Shown: positions 21,751 through 30,506, counted from the first letter of the stretch. The stretch: 64,000 nucleotides of DNA from Pseudomonas sp. NBRC 111124 (GCF_001320245.1 NZ_BCBA01000106.1:1-64000), one strand, 5' to 3'. Notes: generated from the sequence alone by a model not told the origin. Made by a program: numbers and translations.

Positions 21751-21862
21751 TGAAACGTCAACGCCCACTTCACACTTTTTTCACAACGGCTGCAGCAGTA
21801 TCGAGACAGCTAAAGGACTAGCGACCCCATCACGCGCCCGCACATGCGGGCCTCTAATTCCG

Positions 21863-21897
21863 GCGCCCTGCTCCCCCCGAGCAGGGCGCTTTTATTT
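21863..21897 (+). terminator. Strong Rho-independent terminator after TurB-like gene
   Basis: GCGCCCTGCTC-ccccc-GAGCAGGGCGC is a perfect 11-bp stem followed by TTTTATTT. A second small hairpin (GCCCGC-acat-GCGGGC) precedes it. Confidence 0.9.
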
Positions 21898-21978
21898 GCG
21901 CAAACGGTTCACTGCCGTATCATGGCCCCCTGTCTGTTTCGCTGGCACTGGTTGCCAGCCCCGTCACTGGAGTACCCC

Positions 21979-22506
21979 ATGAGCCTGCACGATCTGCAAA
22001 CCCTGCCTGGCGTCACTGCGCAGCCAGACGCCGCCACTGCCCAGTTCGTCTTCAACCACACCATGCTGCGGGTCAAGGACATCGAGAAGTCGCTGGACTT
22101 CTACACCCGCGTGCTGGGCTTCCGCCTGGTCGACAAGCGCGACTTCCCTGAAGCGGCCTTCAGCCTGTACTTCCTGGCCCTGGTCGACCCAGCGCAGATC
22201 CCGGCCGACGACGCCGCCCGCCACCAGTGGATGAAGTCGATCCCCGGCGTTCTGGAACTGACCCACAACCACGGCACCGAAAACGACGCGCAGTTCGCTT
22301 ACCACAACGGCAACACCGACCCGCGCGGTTTTGGCCACATCTGCATTTCGGTGCCGGATGTGCGCGTTGCCTGCGCTCGCTTCGAAGCGCTGAATGTGCC
22401 GTTCCAGAAGCGCCTGCAGGACGGCCGCATGAATCACCTTGCCTTCGTCAAGGACCCGGACGGTTACTGGGTTGAAGTGATCCAGCCATCCGAGCTGAAG
22501 GGCTGA
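21979..22506 (+). CDS. gloA: Lactoylglutathione lyase (glyoxalase I)
   Basis: A 175-residue glyoxalase I of the longer type. HTMLRVKDIEKSLDFYTRVL carries the first metal-ligand His; later come ELTHNHGTEN with a Glu and His, GFGHICISVPDV with His, and VEVIQP with the last Glu. It isomerises the methylglyoxal-glutathione hemithioacetal to S-lactoylglutathione in the cytosol. The ATG at 21979 has GGAG 9 bases upstream. It is transcribed alone between a terminator and a small hypothetical gene. Confidence 0.94.
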   Translation: MSLHDLQTLPGVTAQPDAATAQFVFNHTMLRVKDIEKSLDFYTRVLGFRLVDKRDFPEAAFSLYFLALVDPAQIPADDAARHQWMKSIPGVLELTHNHGTENDAQFAYHNGNTDPRGFGHICISVPDVRVACARFEALNVPFQKRLQDGRMNHLAFVKDPDGYWVEVIQPSELKG

Positions 22507-22603
22507 TAGCCGTCAGCTCGCGCTCGTCGGGCCGGGAACTCCTGGCCCCTTGCTGTGGTATACGAAGGTAACAGCTTCACATGCCACAGCGAGGTAAAGG
22601 ACG

Positions 22604-22846
22604 ATGCAATCTCTTCACTGTGAATACCGCGACCACACCATCACCGCCAGCGTGATGCCCCACCCCGACTCCCCCCTGCCCTACGCCGCCGGTTGCCTGA
22701 TCACCGATCCACAGGGGCACACCAGCAAGCGTCTGTCGATGCCGATGAAGTTCTTCTCGGACCTTGAGAATGCCCAGCATGTATCGCTAGCCCATGGCCG
22801 GGCATTGGTGGACGAGCAGCTGGACAAGGGGCACAAGGCCTTCTGA
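22604..22846 (+). CDS. Small conserved hypothetical protein
   Basis: An 80-residue cytosolic protein (QSLHCEYRDHTITASVMPHP...). No domain is recognised and there is no signal peptide or membrane segment. The ATG is preceded by GAGGTAAAGGAC. It stands 97 bp after gloA and converges with the shikimate-dehydrogenase-like gene 10 bp away. Codon use fits the neighbours, so it is likely a real gene. Confidence 0.65.
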   Translation: MQSLHCEYRDHTITASVMPHPDSPLPYAAGCLITDPQGHTSKRLSMPMKFFSDLENAQHVSLAHGRALVDEQLDKGHKAF

Positions 22847-22855
22847 CCCAGGTGG

Positions 22856-23689
22856 TCATTTTGTTGCAGGAGCGGCGCGCGCGTACGCTACCGCCGCTTC
22901 AACCTGTTCGCGGCTGGGCCGGACCCCGGTGTACAGCACAAACTGCTCCAAGGCCTGCAACGCAATCACTTCGAGCCCGGTAATCACTGGCTTGCCCAGC
23001 GCCTCGGCCCGCCGGATCAGCGGCGTGCGCGCCGGCATCGCCACCACATCGAATACCCGCTCGGCCGCCGCAATGGCATTTTCGCTGAAGGCCAGCTCGT
23101 CGGCCTCCGGCCCGCCCGCCATGCCGATCGGCGTCACGTTCACCAGCATCGGCGGGCACAGGTCGCCCAGCTCGGCCACCCAGCGATAGCCGCAGACATC
23201 CGCCAGTTGCCGCCCGGCCTGCTCGTTGCGGGCGACGATGATGCCTTCGCCGAACCCGGCGTCGCGCAAGGCACTGGCCACGGCCTTTGCCATGCCGCCA
23301 CTGCCGCGCAGGGCGAACGCGGTGGCAGGGTCGACCTGATGCGTTTCGAGCAGCTGCCGCACGGCCATGTAATCAGTGTTGTAGGCCTTCAGATGGCCGG
23401 CGGTGTTGACCAGGGTATTGACCGAATCGATGGCCGCCGCCGACGGGTCGATTTCATCGACCAGCGCCATGCAGGCCTCCTTGTACGGCATCGACACGCC
23501 ACAGCCGCGAATGCCCAGTGCGCGGATGCCTGCGACCGCTGCCGGCAGGTCATCGGTACTCATGGCCTTGTAGTAGTAAACCAGGCCGAGCTGCTGGTAG
23601 AGGTGATTATGGAAACGCACGCCGAAGGAGCCAGGCCGCCCGGCCAGGGAAATGCACAGAACAGTGTCTCTGCTGGGAGTTGTCGCCAT
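22856..23689 (-). CDS. Shikimate 5-dehydrogenase-like protein
   Basis: A 277-residue AroE-superfamily dehydrogenase. The N-terminal substrate domain has GVSMPYKEA (the AroE NxPxK-like motif, here SMPYK), then NTLVN and YNTDYMA, and a nucleotide domain with ALRGSGGMAKAVASAL. The canonical shikimate SLSP motif is replaced (SLAGRPG), so it is probably one of the AroE paralogues with another polyol or quinate-like substrate. The start at 23689 has AAGGAG upstream; an in-frame ATG 18 bases earlier lacks one. Confidence 0.82.
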   Translation of the reverse strand: MATTPSRDTVLCISLAGRPGSFGVRFHNHLYQQLGLVYYYKAMSTDDLPAAVAGIRALGIRGCGVSMPYKEACMALVDEIDPSAAAIDSVNTLVNTAGHLKAYNTDYMAVRQLLETHQVDPATAFALRGSGGMAKAVASALRDAGFGEGIIVARNEQAGRQLADVCGYRWVAELGDLCPPMLVNVTPIGMAGGPEADELAFSENAIAAAERVFDVVAMPARTPLIRRAEALGKPVITGLEVIALQALEQFVLYTGVRPSREQVEAAVAYARAAPATK

Positions 23690-23848
23690 AACCTGCTCCT
23701 TTTTCATGACTGAATCGTTTGTTCAGCGTACCAGAGGCAACCACTGGTCGTCCCTTACACAACCTTTACCGTTTCCCTGTGCTCGCCTTACAGAGACCGG
23801 AGTCATAGTAACAAGGCCCCAAGCGTGGGGTTACTGCGAGGAAGTCTC

Positions 23849-24190
23849 ATGAACCGTCTTTTCCCCGGAATCGCCCTGCTGGTCGGTGCCTTGGCCATCA
23901 GCGGGCAAGCCTCTGCCCATGGTGGCGGCGGTCATGGCTGGTATGGCCCGGGTCCGCTGCTCGGTGCCGCGGTGGTGGGTGCCGTGGTCGGAGCGACGGT
24001 CTATGGCGGCCACGACCGCACCGTCTATGTGCAACAACAGCCCGCCTACTATGGGCCACCCCCGGTGTATGTGCAGGCGCCGCCACAGCCAGTCTACTAC
24101 CAGCCGTACTACGTGCCGGCACCGCCACCGCCGGCGTACCGCCCGTACTATGGCCCGCCGCCGGTGTACTACGGCCCGCCCCGCTGGTAA
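23849..24190 (+). CDS. Secreted Pro/Tyr-rich repeat protein
   Basis: A 113-residue protein with a signal peptide (NRLFPGIALLVGALAISGQA, cut after ASA), then a His/Gly patch (HGGGGHGWYG), a hydrophobic glycine-rich segment (GAAVVGAVVGATVYGG) and a tail made of repeats of PPPVYV/PYYGPPPVYYG type. It looks like a small envelope or surface protein of unknown function. GAGGAAG precedes the ATG. It is divergent from the AroE-like gene. Confidence 0.72.
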   Translation: MNRLFPGIALLVGALAISGQASAHGGGGHGWYGPGPLLGAAVVGAVVGATVYGGHDRTVYVQQQPAYYGPPPVYVQAPPQPVYYQPYYVPAPPPPAYRPYYGPPPVYYGPPRW

Positions 24191-24284
24191 TCGTTGATAA
24201 AACTGATGAGCACTATTGAGCGAGTTGATTTCAAACCGTGTCGGCTGCTGCGTAAGGTAGGGCCATGTTTCACAGGAGGTCCCT

Positions 24285-24467
24285 ATGGCCACTATTCAGA
24301 TCATGTCCGTCGTCGGCACTGCCGTCCCCTCCACCCTGCGTGAGCAGGGCCTGTTGGCCTGCTGGTACCTGGTAAGCAATGGCGAGGCCGTCAGCGGCCC
24401 GCTGGCTACCCGCGCCTCGGCCCAGGCCCTGGCGGAACAGCTCAAGGCCAACTGCCTGATCGCTTGA
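24285..24467 (+). CDS. Small conserved hypothetical protein
   Basis: A 60-residue protein (ATIQIMSVVGTAVPSTLREQ...) with a strong Shine-Dalgarno AGGAGG 6 bases before the ATG and a Rho-independent terminator after it, which support a real gene. There is no recognised domain; the middle (WYLVSNGEAVSGPLATRASA) is soluble and no membrane anchor is evident. Confidence 0.65.
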   Translation: MATIQIMSVVGTAVPSTLREQGLLACWYLVSNGEAVSGPLATRASAQALAEQLKANCLIA

Positions 24468-24503
24468 ACGAATTTGCTGTGCGTTGCTCCCTACGCCTCT
24501 TCC

Positions 24504-24530
24504 GACCCGCCCATGGCGGGTCTTTTTTTG
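24504..24530 (+). terminator. Rho-independent terminator after small ORF
   Basis: GACCCGCC-cat-GGCGGGTC is an 8-bp stem followed by seven T residues. Confidence 0.92.
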
Positions 24531-24708
24531 CCCGGACAAAGCGACGAACGGAGGCAGGAAAACCGATACAGCATGAAGCTTTTTTCATTTCGTGGGGGCG
24601 GCTCAACGAGCAATCGACAGCACTTCGGCCATACTCCACAATGCATCGGTTTTATGGGGGAAAACCCTTGCACAGCCAACGACATACCAACTTTTAGTGA
24701 GCCTCAAC

Positions 24709-25635
24709 GTGAAAACATCCCTGTCCATCCTCAGCCTGCTGCTGTTGCTCACAGGTACTGCGACCCTTCCGTCGACCGCTGCTGCACAACCCCCGGCCCA
24801 GGTCCAACGCGACCCGTCCAAGCTGCACCTGGCGTCTGGCAGCGCCTTGCTGATTGACCTGAACACCAACCAGGAACTGTATTCGAGCCGCGCCGACCGG
24901 GTAGTGCCCATTGCCTCGGTGACCAAACTGATGACGGCAATGGTGGTGCTGGATGCCAAGCTGCCGATGGATGAAATGCTCACCATGACCATCGCCAACA
25001 ACCCGGACATGAAAGGCGTGTATTCGCGTGTGCGCCTAGGGAGCGAGCTGAACCGTCGGGAGACCCTGCTGATCACCCTGATGTCTTCGGAAAACCGCGC
25101 CGCCACCACCCTGGCCAACCATTATCCGGGCGGCTACCCGGCCTTCATCAAGGCGATGAACGCCAAGGCCCGCAGCCTGGGCATGGCACACACCCGCTAT
25201 GTCGAGCCGACCGGCCTGTCGACGCAAAACGTCTCCACCGCCCATGACCTTGCCAAGTTGCTGATGGCATCGCGCAAGTACCCGATGCTGAGCGAGCTGT
25301 CGACCACCCGCGAAAAGACCGTCGCATTCCGCAAGCCGAATTACACCCTGGGCTTCCGTAACACCGACCACCTGGTGAACAAGAGCAACTGGGACATCAA
25401 GTTGACCAAGACCGGGTTCACCAACGAGGCCGGCCACTGCCTGGTGCTGCTGACCAAGATGGACAACCGCCCGGTGGCCATGGTGATCCTCGACGCCTTC
25501 GGCAAGTACACCCACTTCGCTGACGCCACCCGCATGCGCCAGTGGCTGGAGACCGGTGCGACCAAGCCGGCACCAGCGGTGGCCATGCAGTACAAGTCCG
25601 ACCGCCAGAGCAAGGGCCGCGTGGCGTCAGAGTAG
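24709..25635 (+). CDS. pbpG: D-alanyl-D-alanine endopeptidase PbpG (PBP7)
   Basis: About 308 residues from a GTG start, with a signal peptide (KTSLSILSLLLLLTGTATLP) and the penicillin-binding motifs in order: SxxK (ASVTKLM), SxN (SSEN) and KTG (LTKTGFTNEAG). This low-molecular-mass enzyme cleaves D-Ala-meso-DAP cross-links in the periplasm. The longer upstream open frame is rejected because the signal peptide starts at the GTG. It converges with the FlxA-like gene. Confidence 0.9.
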   Translation: MKTSLSILSLLLLLTGTATLPSTAAAQPPAQVQRDPSKLHLASGSALLIDLNTNQELYSSRADRVVPIASVTKLMTAMVVLDAKLPMDEMLTMTIANNPDMKGVYSRVRLGSELNRRETLLITLMSSENRAATTLANHYPGGYPAFIKAMNAKARSLGMAHTRYVEPTGLSTQNVSTAHDLAKLLMASRKYPMLSELSTTREKTVAFRKPNYTLGFRNTDHLVNKSNWDIKLTKTGFTNEAGHCLVLLTKMDNRPVAMVILDAFGKYTHFADATRMRQWLETGATKPAPAVAMQYKSDRQSKGRVASE

Positions 25636-25680
25636 TCGCCCAGCCGACGCACACCGCTTCCAGGCATGCGCCGTACCTGA

Positions 25681-25703
25681 GGGAGCCGCGCTTGCCGGCT
25701 CCC
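25681..25703. terminator. Hairpin between convergent genes
   Basis: GGGAGCCG-cgcttgc-CGGCTCCC lies between the stops of pbpG and the FlxA-like gene. It resembles half of the REP variant seen at 40984-41073, so it may be a degenerate REP acting as a bidirectional terminator. Confidence 0.6.
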
Positions 25704-25707
25704 ACGT

Positions 25708-26145
25708 TCAAGCCTGGGTATCGACCACTCCACCGGCACTGCTGCCACCGGTCTTCTGCAGTGCTTCCAGCAACTGAGCAGTAGCCTGCATGATTTCGCC
25801 ACTGAGGGTGGCGATGCTGGCTTGCTTGGCAGTGACGGCTGTCAGCTTGGTGGTTTCATCGGTTTTCTGGGCCATCAGGATGGCCAGTTGTTTCTGCTCG
25901 TCGGCCATCTGCTTCTGCAGTTTCTTGATCATCTCGCGCAATTGCGTGATGTGTGCCGGTTCGCTACTTCCACTGCTGCCTTGCGCGCCCTGGGCACCTT
26001 GGGCCTGGCCATCGCCGCGCAGCGTCGAAGTGTCGACCTGCAGCGTCGAGCTGCCCGATTCGGTCTTGTCAGTGTCGCTGGTCTGGGAAACGCTTGCCGC
26101 CTGGGCCGAGGCGTTGTTAATGGTGACTGCTGCGATACCTACCAT
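25708..26145 (-). CDS. FlxA-like coiled-coil protein
   Basis: 145 residues. The N-terminus is Ser/Thr/Gln-rich and low in complexity, followed by a coiled-coil segment (ITQLREMIKKLQKQMADEQK and onwards, about 75-110) and an Ala/Gln-rich C-terminus. This matches the FlxA-like family, small proteins of unknown role that are often flagellum- or secretion-associated in name only. The start at 26145 (VGIAAVTINNASA) has GGGAGAAAG upstream. It is divergent from pvdA. Confidence 0.72.
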   Translation of the reverse strand: MVGIAAVTINNASAQAASVSQTSDTDKTESGSSTLQVDTSTLRGDGQAQGAQGAQGSSGSSEPAHITQLREMIKKLQKQMADEQKQLAILMAQKTDETTKLTAVTAKQASIATLSGEIMQATAQLLEALQKTGGSSAGGVVDTQA

Positions 26146-26247
26146 GTCTTTCTCCCTGCATTGCAATGGGTCCTTGAGTTGGCCTGCGTATCGGCCGGCA
26201 CGCGCAAACCTTTAGGCCCGACCGCCCAATGGCAGGCTCCCGGGCAG

Positions 26248-26271
26248 TAAATTCCCCTTCCGCTGGCTCGT
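26248..26271 (+). promoter_or_regulatory. Iron-starvation (PvdS/PfrI-type) sigma promoter of pvdA
   Basis: TAAAT at 26248-26252 and CGT at 26269-26271 are separated by exactly 16 bases, an exact match to the TAAAT-N16-CGT promoter recognised by PvdS-type ECF sigma factors. The expected start lies near 26280, giving a leader of about 65 bases before the pvdA ATG. Confidence 0.82.
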
Positions 26272-26345
26272 TCCACCCAATGTACAAGCGCAGACGCCGG
26301 ACTCCCGGCATGCGCCCACATTCGCCCCATTATGGAATCGCAGCC

Positions 26346-27680
26346 ATGAGCCAGCCTGCACACCCAGAAACTATCAAGGACCTGATCGGCGTGGGCTTCG
26401 GCCCGTCCAACCTGGCCCTGGCCATCGCCCTGGAAGAACTTGCCCAGAGCCAGGGTCACGCCCTCGATGCACTGTTCATCGACAAGCAGAAGGAATACCG
26501 CTGGCACGGCGAAACCCTGGCCACCCAGAGCGAGCTGCAGATCTCGTTTCTCAAGGACCTGGTCTCGCTGCGCAACCCGACCAGCCCGTACAGCTTCGTC
26601 AACTACCTGCACCAGAAGCAGCGCCTGGCTGACTTCATCAACCTCGGCACCTTCTACCCCTGCCGCCTGGAGTACAACGACTACCTGCGCTGGGCCGCCG
26701 AGCATTTCGCCACCCAGGCGGTGTATGGCGAAGAAGTGCTGCGCATCGAGCCTGAAGTGAAGGCTGGGCGCGTCGAGCACCTGCGCCTGGTCTCGCGCGA
26801 TGCCCAAGGCCGGGAATTCAGCCGACGCACGCGCTCGGTAGTGGTCGGCAGCGGCGGTACGCCGAAAATCCCCGAAAAATTCAGCGCGTTCAAGGACGAT
26901 CCTCGGGTATTCCACCATTCCCAGTACCTTAGCAGCCTGAACAAGCTGCCGTGCACGGCCGGCAAGCCGATGCGCATCGCCGTGATCGGCTCGGGCCAGA
27001 GCGCCGCCGAGGCCTTCATCGACCTCAACGACAGCTACCCGTCGGTCAAGGTCGACATGGTGCTGCGCGGCTCCGCCCTAAAGCCGGCCGATGACAGCCC
27101 GTTCGTCAACGAGATCTTCTCCCCGAACTACACCGACCTGGTCTACAACGAGCCGGCCGATCAGCGCGCCAAGTTGCTCGGCGAGTACCACAACACCAAC
27201 TATTCGGTGGTCGATCTCAACCTGATCGAGCGCATCTACGGCATCCTCTACCGGCAGAAGGTCGCCCACCAGTTCCGCCACAACGTGCTGTGCCGCCGCC
27301 AGGTGGAAGCGGTGGTGGCCACCCGCGACGGCATCGAACTGACCCTGCGCGACCTGGCCACCGGCCAGCAGCAGACCCACCGCTACGACGCCGTGATTCT
27401 TGCTACCGGCTACGAACGCCGCTCGCACCGTGACCTGCTCGCACCGCTGGCGAACTATGTGGAAGACTTCAGCGTCGACCGCAACTACCGGGTACTGGCC
27501 AGCCCGGACCTGCAGGCGTCCGTCTACCTGCAAGGGTTCTGCGAGAACAGCCACGGCCTTAGCGACACCCTGCTTTCGGTACTGCCCTCCCGTGCCGCTG
27601 AAATCGGCCAGGCGCTGTACCACGATCTGGCTCGCCAGCACGGCAAGGCAAACCCCGCCGTGGCCCTGACCAGCGCCTGA
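26346..27680 (+). CDS. pvdA: L-ornithine N5-monooxygenase (pyoverdine)
   Basis: A 444-residue flavin N-hydroxylating monooxygenase: FAD motif GVGFGPSNLALAIA, NADPH motif AVIGSGQSAAE and the late DAVILATGY signature. It hydroxylates ornithine for the hydroxamate ligands of pyoverdine. Longer in-frame starts exist, but 26346 (SQPAHPETIKDLIGVGFGPS) matches the family. The gene is single-cistron with its own iron-starvation promoter and terminator, ahead of the fpv operon. Confidence 0.95.
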   Translation: MSQPAHPETIKDLIGVGFGPSNLALAIALEELAQSQGHALDALFIDKQKEYRWHGETLATQSELQISFLKDLVSLRNPTSPYSFVNYLHQKQRLADFINLGTFYPCRLEYNDYLRWAAEHFATQAVYGEEVLRIEPEVKAGRVEHLRLVSRDAQGREFSRRTRSVVVGSGGTPKIPEKFSAFKDDPRVFHHSQYLSSLNKLPCTAGKPMRIAVIGSGQSAAEAFIDLNDSYPSVKVDMVLRGSALKPADDSPFVNEIFSPNYTDLVYNEPADQRAKLLGEYHNTNYSVVDLNLIERIYGILYRQKVAHQFRHNVLCRRQVEAVVATRDGIELTLRDLATGQQQTHRYDAVILATGYERRSHRDLLAPLANYVEDFSVDRNYRVLASPDLQASVYLQGFCENSHGLSDTLLSVLPSRAAEIGQALYHDLARQHGKANPAVALTSA

Positions 27681-27696
27681 TTCACGCTGTCCCCAA

Positions 27697-27731
27697 CCGA
27701 CAGGGCGCCATGAGCGCCCTGTCGGCTTTTA
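27697..27731 (+). terminator. Terminator after pvdA
   Basis: CCGACAGGGCGC-catga-GCGCCCTGTCGG is a perfect 12-bp stem followed by CTTTTA. Confidence 0.9.
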
Positions 27732-27768
27732 CGCCTCCAGAAACATTTGCTTGCACTTAATCAAGCAG

Positions 27769-27787
27769 GATTTTCATTCTCATTCGT
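27769..27787. promoter_or_regulatory. Candidate Fur box ahead of fpvG
   Basis: On the minus strand the stretch reads as tandem GAATGA/GAATGA-like hexamers (ACGAATGAGAATGAAAATC), resembling part of a Fur box; it matches about 10 of 19 consensus positions. It lies 64 bases before the fpvG start and downstream of an imperfect dyad (TGCTTG-N8-CAAGCA at 27748-27767). Confidence 0.4.
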
Positions 27788-27850
27788 CTTTTGAATAACA
27801 GCCCTTTTTGGTTGGGCCTGTGTTCGCCCCTTTTTTCAGAAGACTGACCG

Positions 27851-29056
27851 ATGGCCAAATCACCGAAAAAATCCAAGTCCAGATTGTGGTTCCTGGTCCA
27901 CAGCTGGCTCGCCCTGCCGATCTGGTTCTTCGTGCTGATCGTCTGCTTCACCGGCATGCTGGCGGTGGTCAGCCAGGAGATCGTCTGGCTGGCCAACCCC
28001 GACGTGCGTGCCATCAAGCCCGACGACACCGCCCAACGCCTGAGTTTCCAGCAAGTGCTCGATGCCATGCACAACGCCGAGCCGGACCTGGCAGTCAGCT
28101 CGCTCAGCCAGCCGGACGGCTCGCACTTCGCGCTCACGGCGCAGGTCACCTACCCCGATGGCTCCAGCCCGATGCTCTACGTCAACCCGTATACCGGGGC
28201 CATCCAGGGCAAGATGCCGGACTTCAACTTCGAAGCCTTCACCCGCGCCCTGCACGGCTGGTGGCTGGTACCGTTCACCAATGGCTTCAGCTGGGGCTGG
28301 TACATGGTGTCGCTGCTCGGGCTGCCGATGCTGGCGTCGCTGGTCACCGGCCTGGTGGTGTACAAGAAGTTCTGGAAAGGCTTCTTCAAACCGGTGCGCA
28401 CCGGCCATGGGGCACGCATCTTCTGGGGCGACCTGCACCGCCTGGCCGGGGTCTGGTCGATCTGGTTCATCGCGGTCATTTCCATTACCAGCATCTGGTT
28501 CCTGATTCGGGCGATCCTGTTCGACAACCAGATCACTATTTCCAGCGAGCCGACCGTGCCGGTGATCGCCCGTGAGCAGGTGCCGCAGTCCGTCGATGGC
28601 GGCCCAGCGCCACGCATCGACCTGGACGAGGCCGCGCGCATCGCCGGGCTGGCCATCCCGAGCCTGGACATCACCTCCGTCTCGCTGCCAGCCACGGCCT
28701 ACAGCCACATCGAAATGGGCGGGCGGGGCTGGTACCCGCTGATGTTCCAGAGCGCCTCGGTCAATCCGTACACGCGCCAGGTCGACAGCCAGTTCCTGCT
28801 CAGCGACCGCTCGGCCCTGGAGTTCGTCACCGAGTCCATGCGCCCGCTGCACACCGGCGACTTCGGTGGCCTGCCGATCAAGCTGATCTGGTTCTTCTTC
28901 GGCCTGATCCTGACCCTGATGGTGTTCAGCGGCCTGCTGATCTGGACCAAACGCACCGCCCAGGCCACCGCTGCGGCGCTCAAGCGCGGCGAGCGCGCAC
29001 CGCGCAGCACCGCCCGTAACACAACCCGCGAAACCACCCTGGAGGTCCGCCCATGA
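27851..29056 (+). CDS. fpvG: PepSY-domain inner-membrane ferripyoverdine reductase FpvG
   Basis: 401 residues with four likely membrane helices (near 15-38, 145-165, 195-220 and 350-375) and PepSY domains in the periplasmic parts. Histidines in LVHSWLALPI, ALHGWW and LHRLAG fit haem or metal handling. In P. aeruginosa FpvG reduces ferric iron bound to pyoverdine in the periplasm; the identical downstream gene order (H-J-K-C-D-E-F) supports the name. Its stop overlaps the next start as ATGA. Confidence 0.88.
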   Translation: MAKSPKKSKSRLWFLVHSWLALPIWFFVLIVCFTGMLAVVSQEIVWLANPDVRAIKPDDTAQRLSFQQVLDAMHNAEPDLAVSSLSQPDGSHFALTAQVTYPDGSSPMLYVNPYTGAIQGKMPDFNFEAFTRALHGWWLVPFTNGFSWGWYMVSLLGLPMLASLVTGLVVYKKFWKGFFKPVRTGHGARIFWGDLHRLAGVWSIWFIAVISITSIWFLIRAILFDNQITISSEPTVPVIAREQVPQSVDGGPAPRIDLDEAARIAGLAIPSLDITSVSLPATAYSHIEMGGRGWYPLMFQSASVNPYTRQVDSQFLLSDRSALEFVTESMRPLHTGDFGGLPIKLIWFFFGLILTLMVFSGLLIWTKRTAQATAAALKRGERAPRSTARNTTRETTLEVRP

Positions 29057-29592
29057 GCCAGGCCCAAGCCCTGCCCGCGCGCCCCCTCAAGCGATGGTGG
29101 CTGAAGTGGCGCTTCCACTTGAACATCCTGCTGATCCTCATTCCCCTGGGCTTCATGCCCAAGTACTTCGCCGACGTCAAACTGTTCCGCGGTGACGCCG
29201 GGCTCGGTGCCAACCCGATCAGCAACATTCAGGTCGGCCCCTACAGCCTCGATCTCGCCGAACTGCGCAATGAAGCACCGCGCGCCGACGGCCCCGCAGG
29301 CCATTTCAAGCTGTTCAACGCGGCGCTGTGCAAGGCCTGCGTGAATGACGTGAAGGCGGTTTACCTGCGTATCGGCAAGCCGCGCAGCCTGCGCACCGCC
29401 GGCACCCTCTTCTTCGGTGCGCCGTACCGCATGGTCACCAACCTGCCGATACCGCCGCGCACCCGCACCGATGCACAGATCTGGATCACCCTCGAAGGCT
29501 GGGACGGCAATCTGCACCAGGCATCCGTGCCCCTGGCCAAGGCTTCGCCGGCCACCGTGGCCTGGCTCGAAAAACAAGGAGGCAACCCATGA
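29053..29592 (+). CDS. fpvH: FpvH, membrane-anchored partner of FpvG
   Basis: 179 residues with one N-terminal membrane helix (FHLNILLILIPLGFMPKYFA, about 24-44) and a periplasmic domain containing a CxxC pair (LCKACVND) that could bind metal or form a disulphide. The orthologue acts with FpvG, J and K in reductive release of iron from ferripyoverdine. ATGA overlaps occur at both ends. Confidence 0.82.
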   Translation: MSQAQALPARPLKRWWLKWRFHLNILLILIPLGFMPKYFADVKLFRGDAGLGANPISNIQVGPYSLDLAELRNEAPRADGPAGHFKLFNAALCKACVNDVKAVYLRIGKPRSLRTAGTLFFGAPYRMVTNLPIPPRTRTDAQIWITLEGWDGNLHQASVPLAKASPATVAWLEKQGGNP

Positions 29593-29909
29593 AACACCTG
29601 ATGCGCAGGCTCGCCCTGCCCTTGCTGGTACTGGCCGCGGGCCCTGCCCTGGCGCACAACCCGATGTGCGAGTGCGAAGACGTCGCGGGCGGCCAGGTGA
29701 AATGCACCGGTGGCTTTTCCGATGGCAGCGCCGCCCCTGGGGTGACCCTCGACGTGATCGGCTACGACGAGCAGGTGCTGGTCGGCGGCAAGCTCGGTGA
29801 CGACTCGAGCCTCACCTTCAAGCGCCCCGACGGCGAGTTCTACGTGCTGTTCGACGCCGGCCCCGGGCATGTCGTGGAAGTCGACCACGCCGACATCGCG
29901 CAACCATGA
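29589..29909 (+). CDS. fpvJ: FpvJ, small periplasmic protein
   Basis: 106 residues with a signal peptide (KHLMRRLALPLLVLAAGPALA) and a mature N-terminus with HNPMCECEDV, a His/Cys cluster suited to metal binding. Position and length match FpvJ of the FpvGHJK iron-release complex. It overlaps both neighbours by ATGA. Confidence 0.8.
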   Translation: MKHLMRRLALPLLVLAAGPALAHNPMCECEDVAGGQVKCTGGFSDGSAAPGVTLDVIGYDEQVLVGGKLGDDSSLTFKRPDGEFYVLFDAGPGHVVEVDHADIAQP

Positions 29910-30490
29910 GCAGCCCAGCCATGCGCCATACCCAGGTGGTGCGCCCGGCCGGTGCCGGGCACGAAACCCTCTACGTGCTGCTGGTCAGCCTGCTGATCGT
30001 CGCCCTTGCCACCAGCGTGGTCCTGCTGCGCGGTGAACGCGAGGACGAACAGGCCATCGCCAGCCACCAGATCGACGCCCGCCGCGACCTCACTGCTGCC
30101 GAACAAGGTATCTACACCGACCTGCGCGTGGCATTCGACGAAATCCAGTTGTTGCGCGAAGAAAGCGCCGCCACGCCCAGCGTCGAGGCTCTGGCCGAGG
30201 AAGGCCTGCCGCCCTTCGTGGCCGATGCCGGCAGCCAGAGCCGTGGCAGCCACCAGTGGCAGTGGCTGCCGACCGGCGCCTACCTGGGCCGCAGCCAGGC
30301 GCCGCAGGTGGCGGGCAGCTTCCTGATGATCCTGCCCGATACCAGCAGCGCCGCAGTAGACGTGTGGCTGCGCCGCGACAGCGCCGCCGTCCTTCCCGAC
30401 GACCTGGGCCAGACCGCGCTGATCGCCGCCGGCTGGCAGCAAGTGGTCAGCCATTACGACGCCGGGGTCACCCGCGAACACCGTCACTGA
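29906..30490 (+). CDS. fpvK: FpvK, membrane-anchored periplasmic protein
   Basis: 194 residues with one N-terminal membrane segment (LYVLLVSLLIVALATSVVLL, about 22-41) and an acidic, Gln-rich periplasmic domain without a recognised fold. Assignment rests on position between fpvJ and fpvC and on size. There are 16 bp before the next gene. Confidence 0.78.
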   Translation: MSSPAMRHTQVVRPAGAGHETLYVLLVSLLIVALATSVVLLRGEREDEQAIASHQIDARRDLTAAEQGIYTDLRVAFDEIQLLREESAATPSVEALAEEGLPPFVADAGSQSRGSHQWQWLPTGAYLGRSQAPQVAGSFLMILPDTSSAAVDVWLRRDSAAVLPDDLGQTALIAAGWQQVVSHYDAGVTREHRH

Positions 30491-30506
30491 ACCCAAGGAC
30501 TCCTCC

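Noticed and set aside
27732..27850. Search for an iron-starvation (TAAAT-N16-CGT) box before fpvG
   Set aside because: No TAAAT with correctly spaced CGT is present; only a weak Fur-like stretch was kept.
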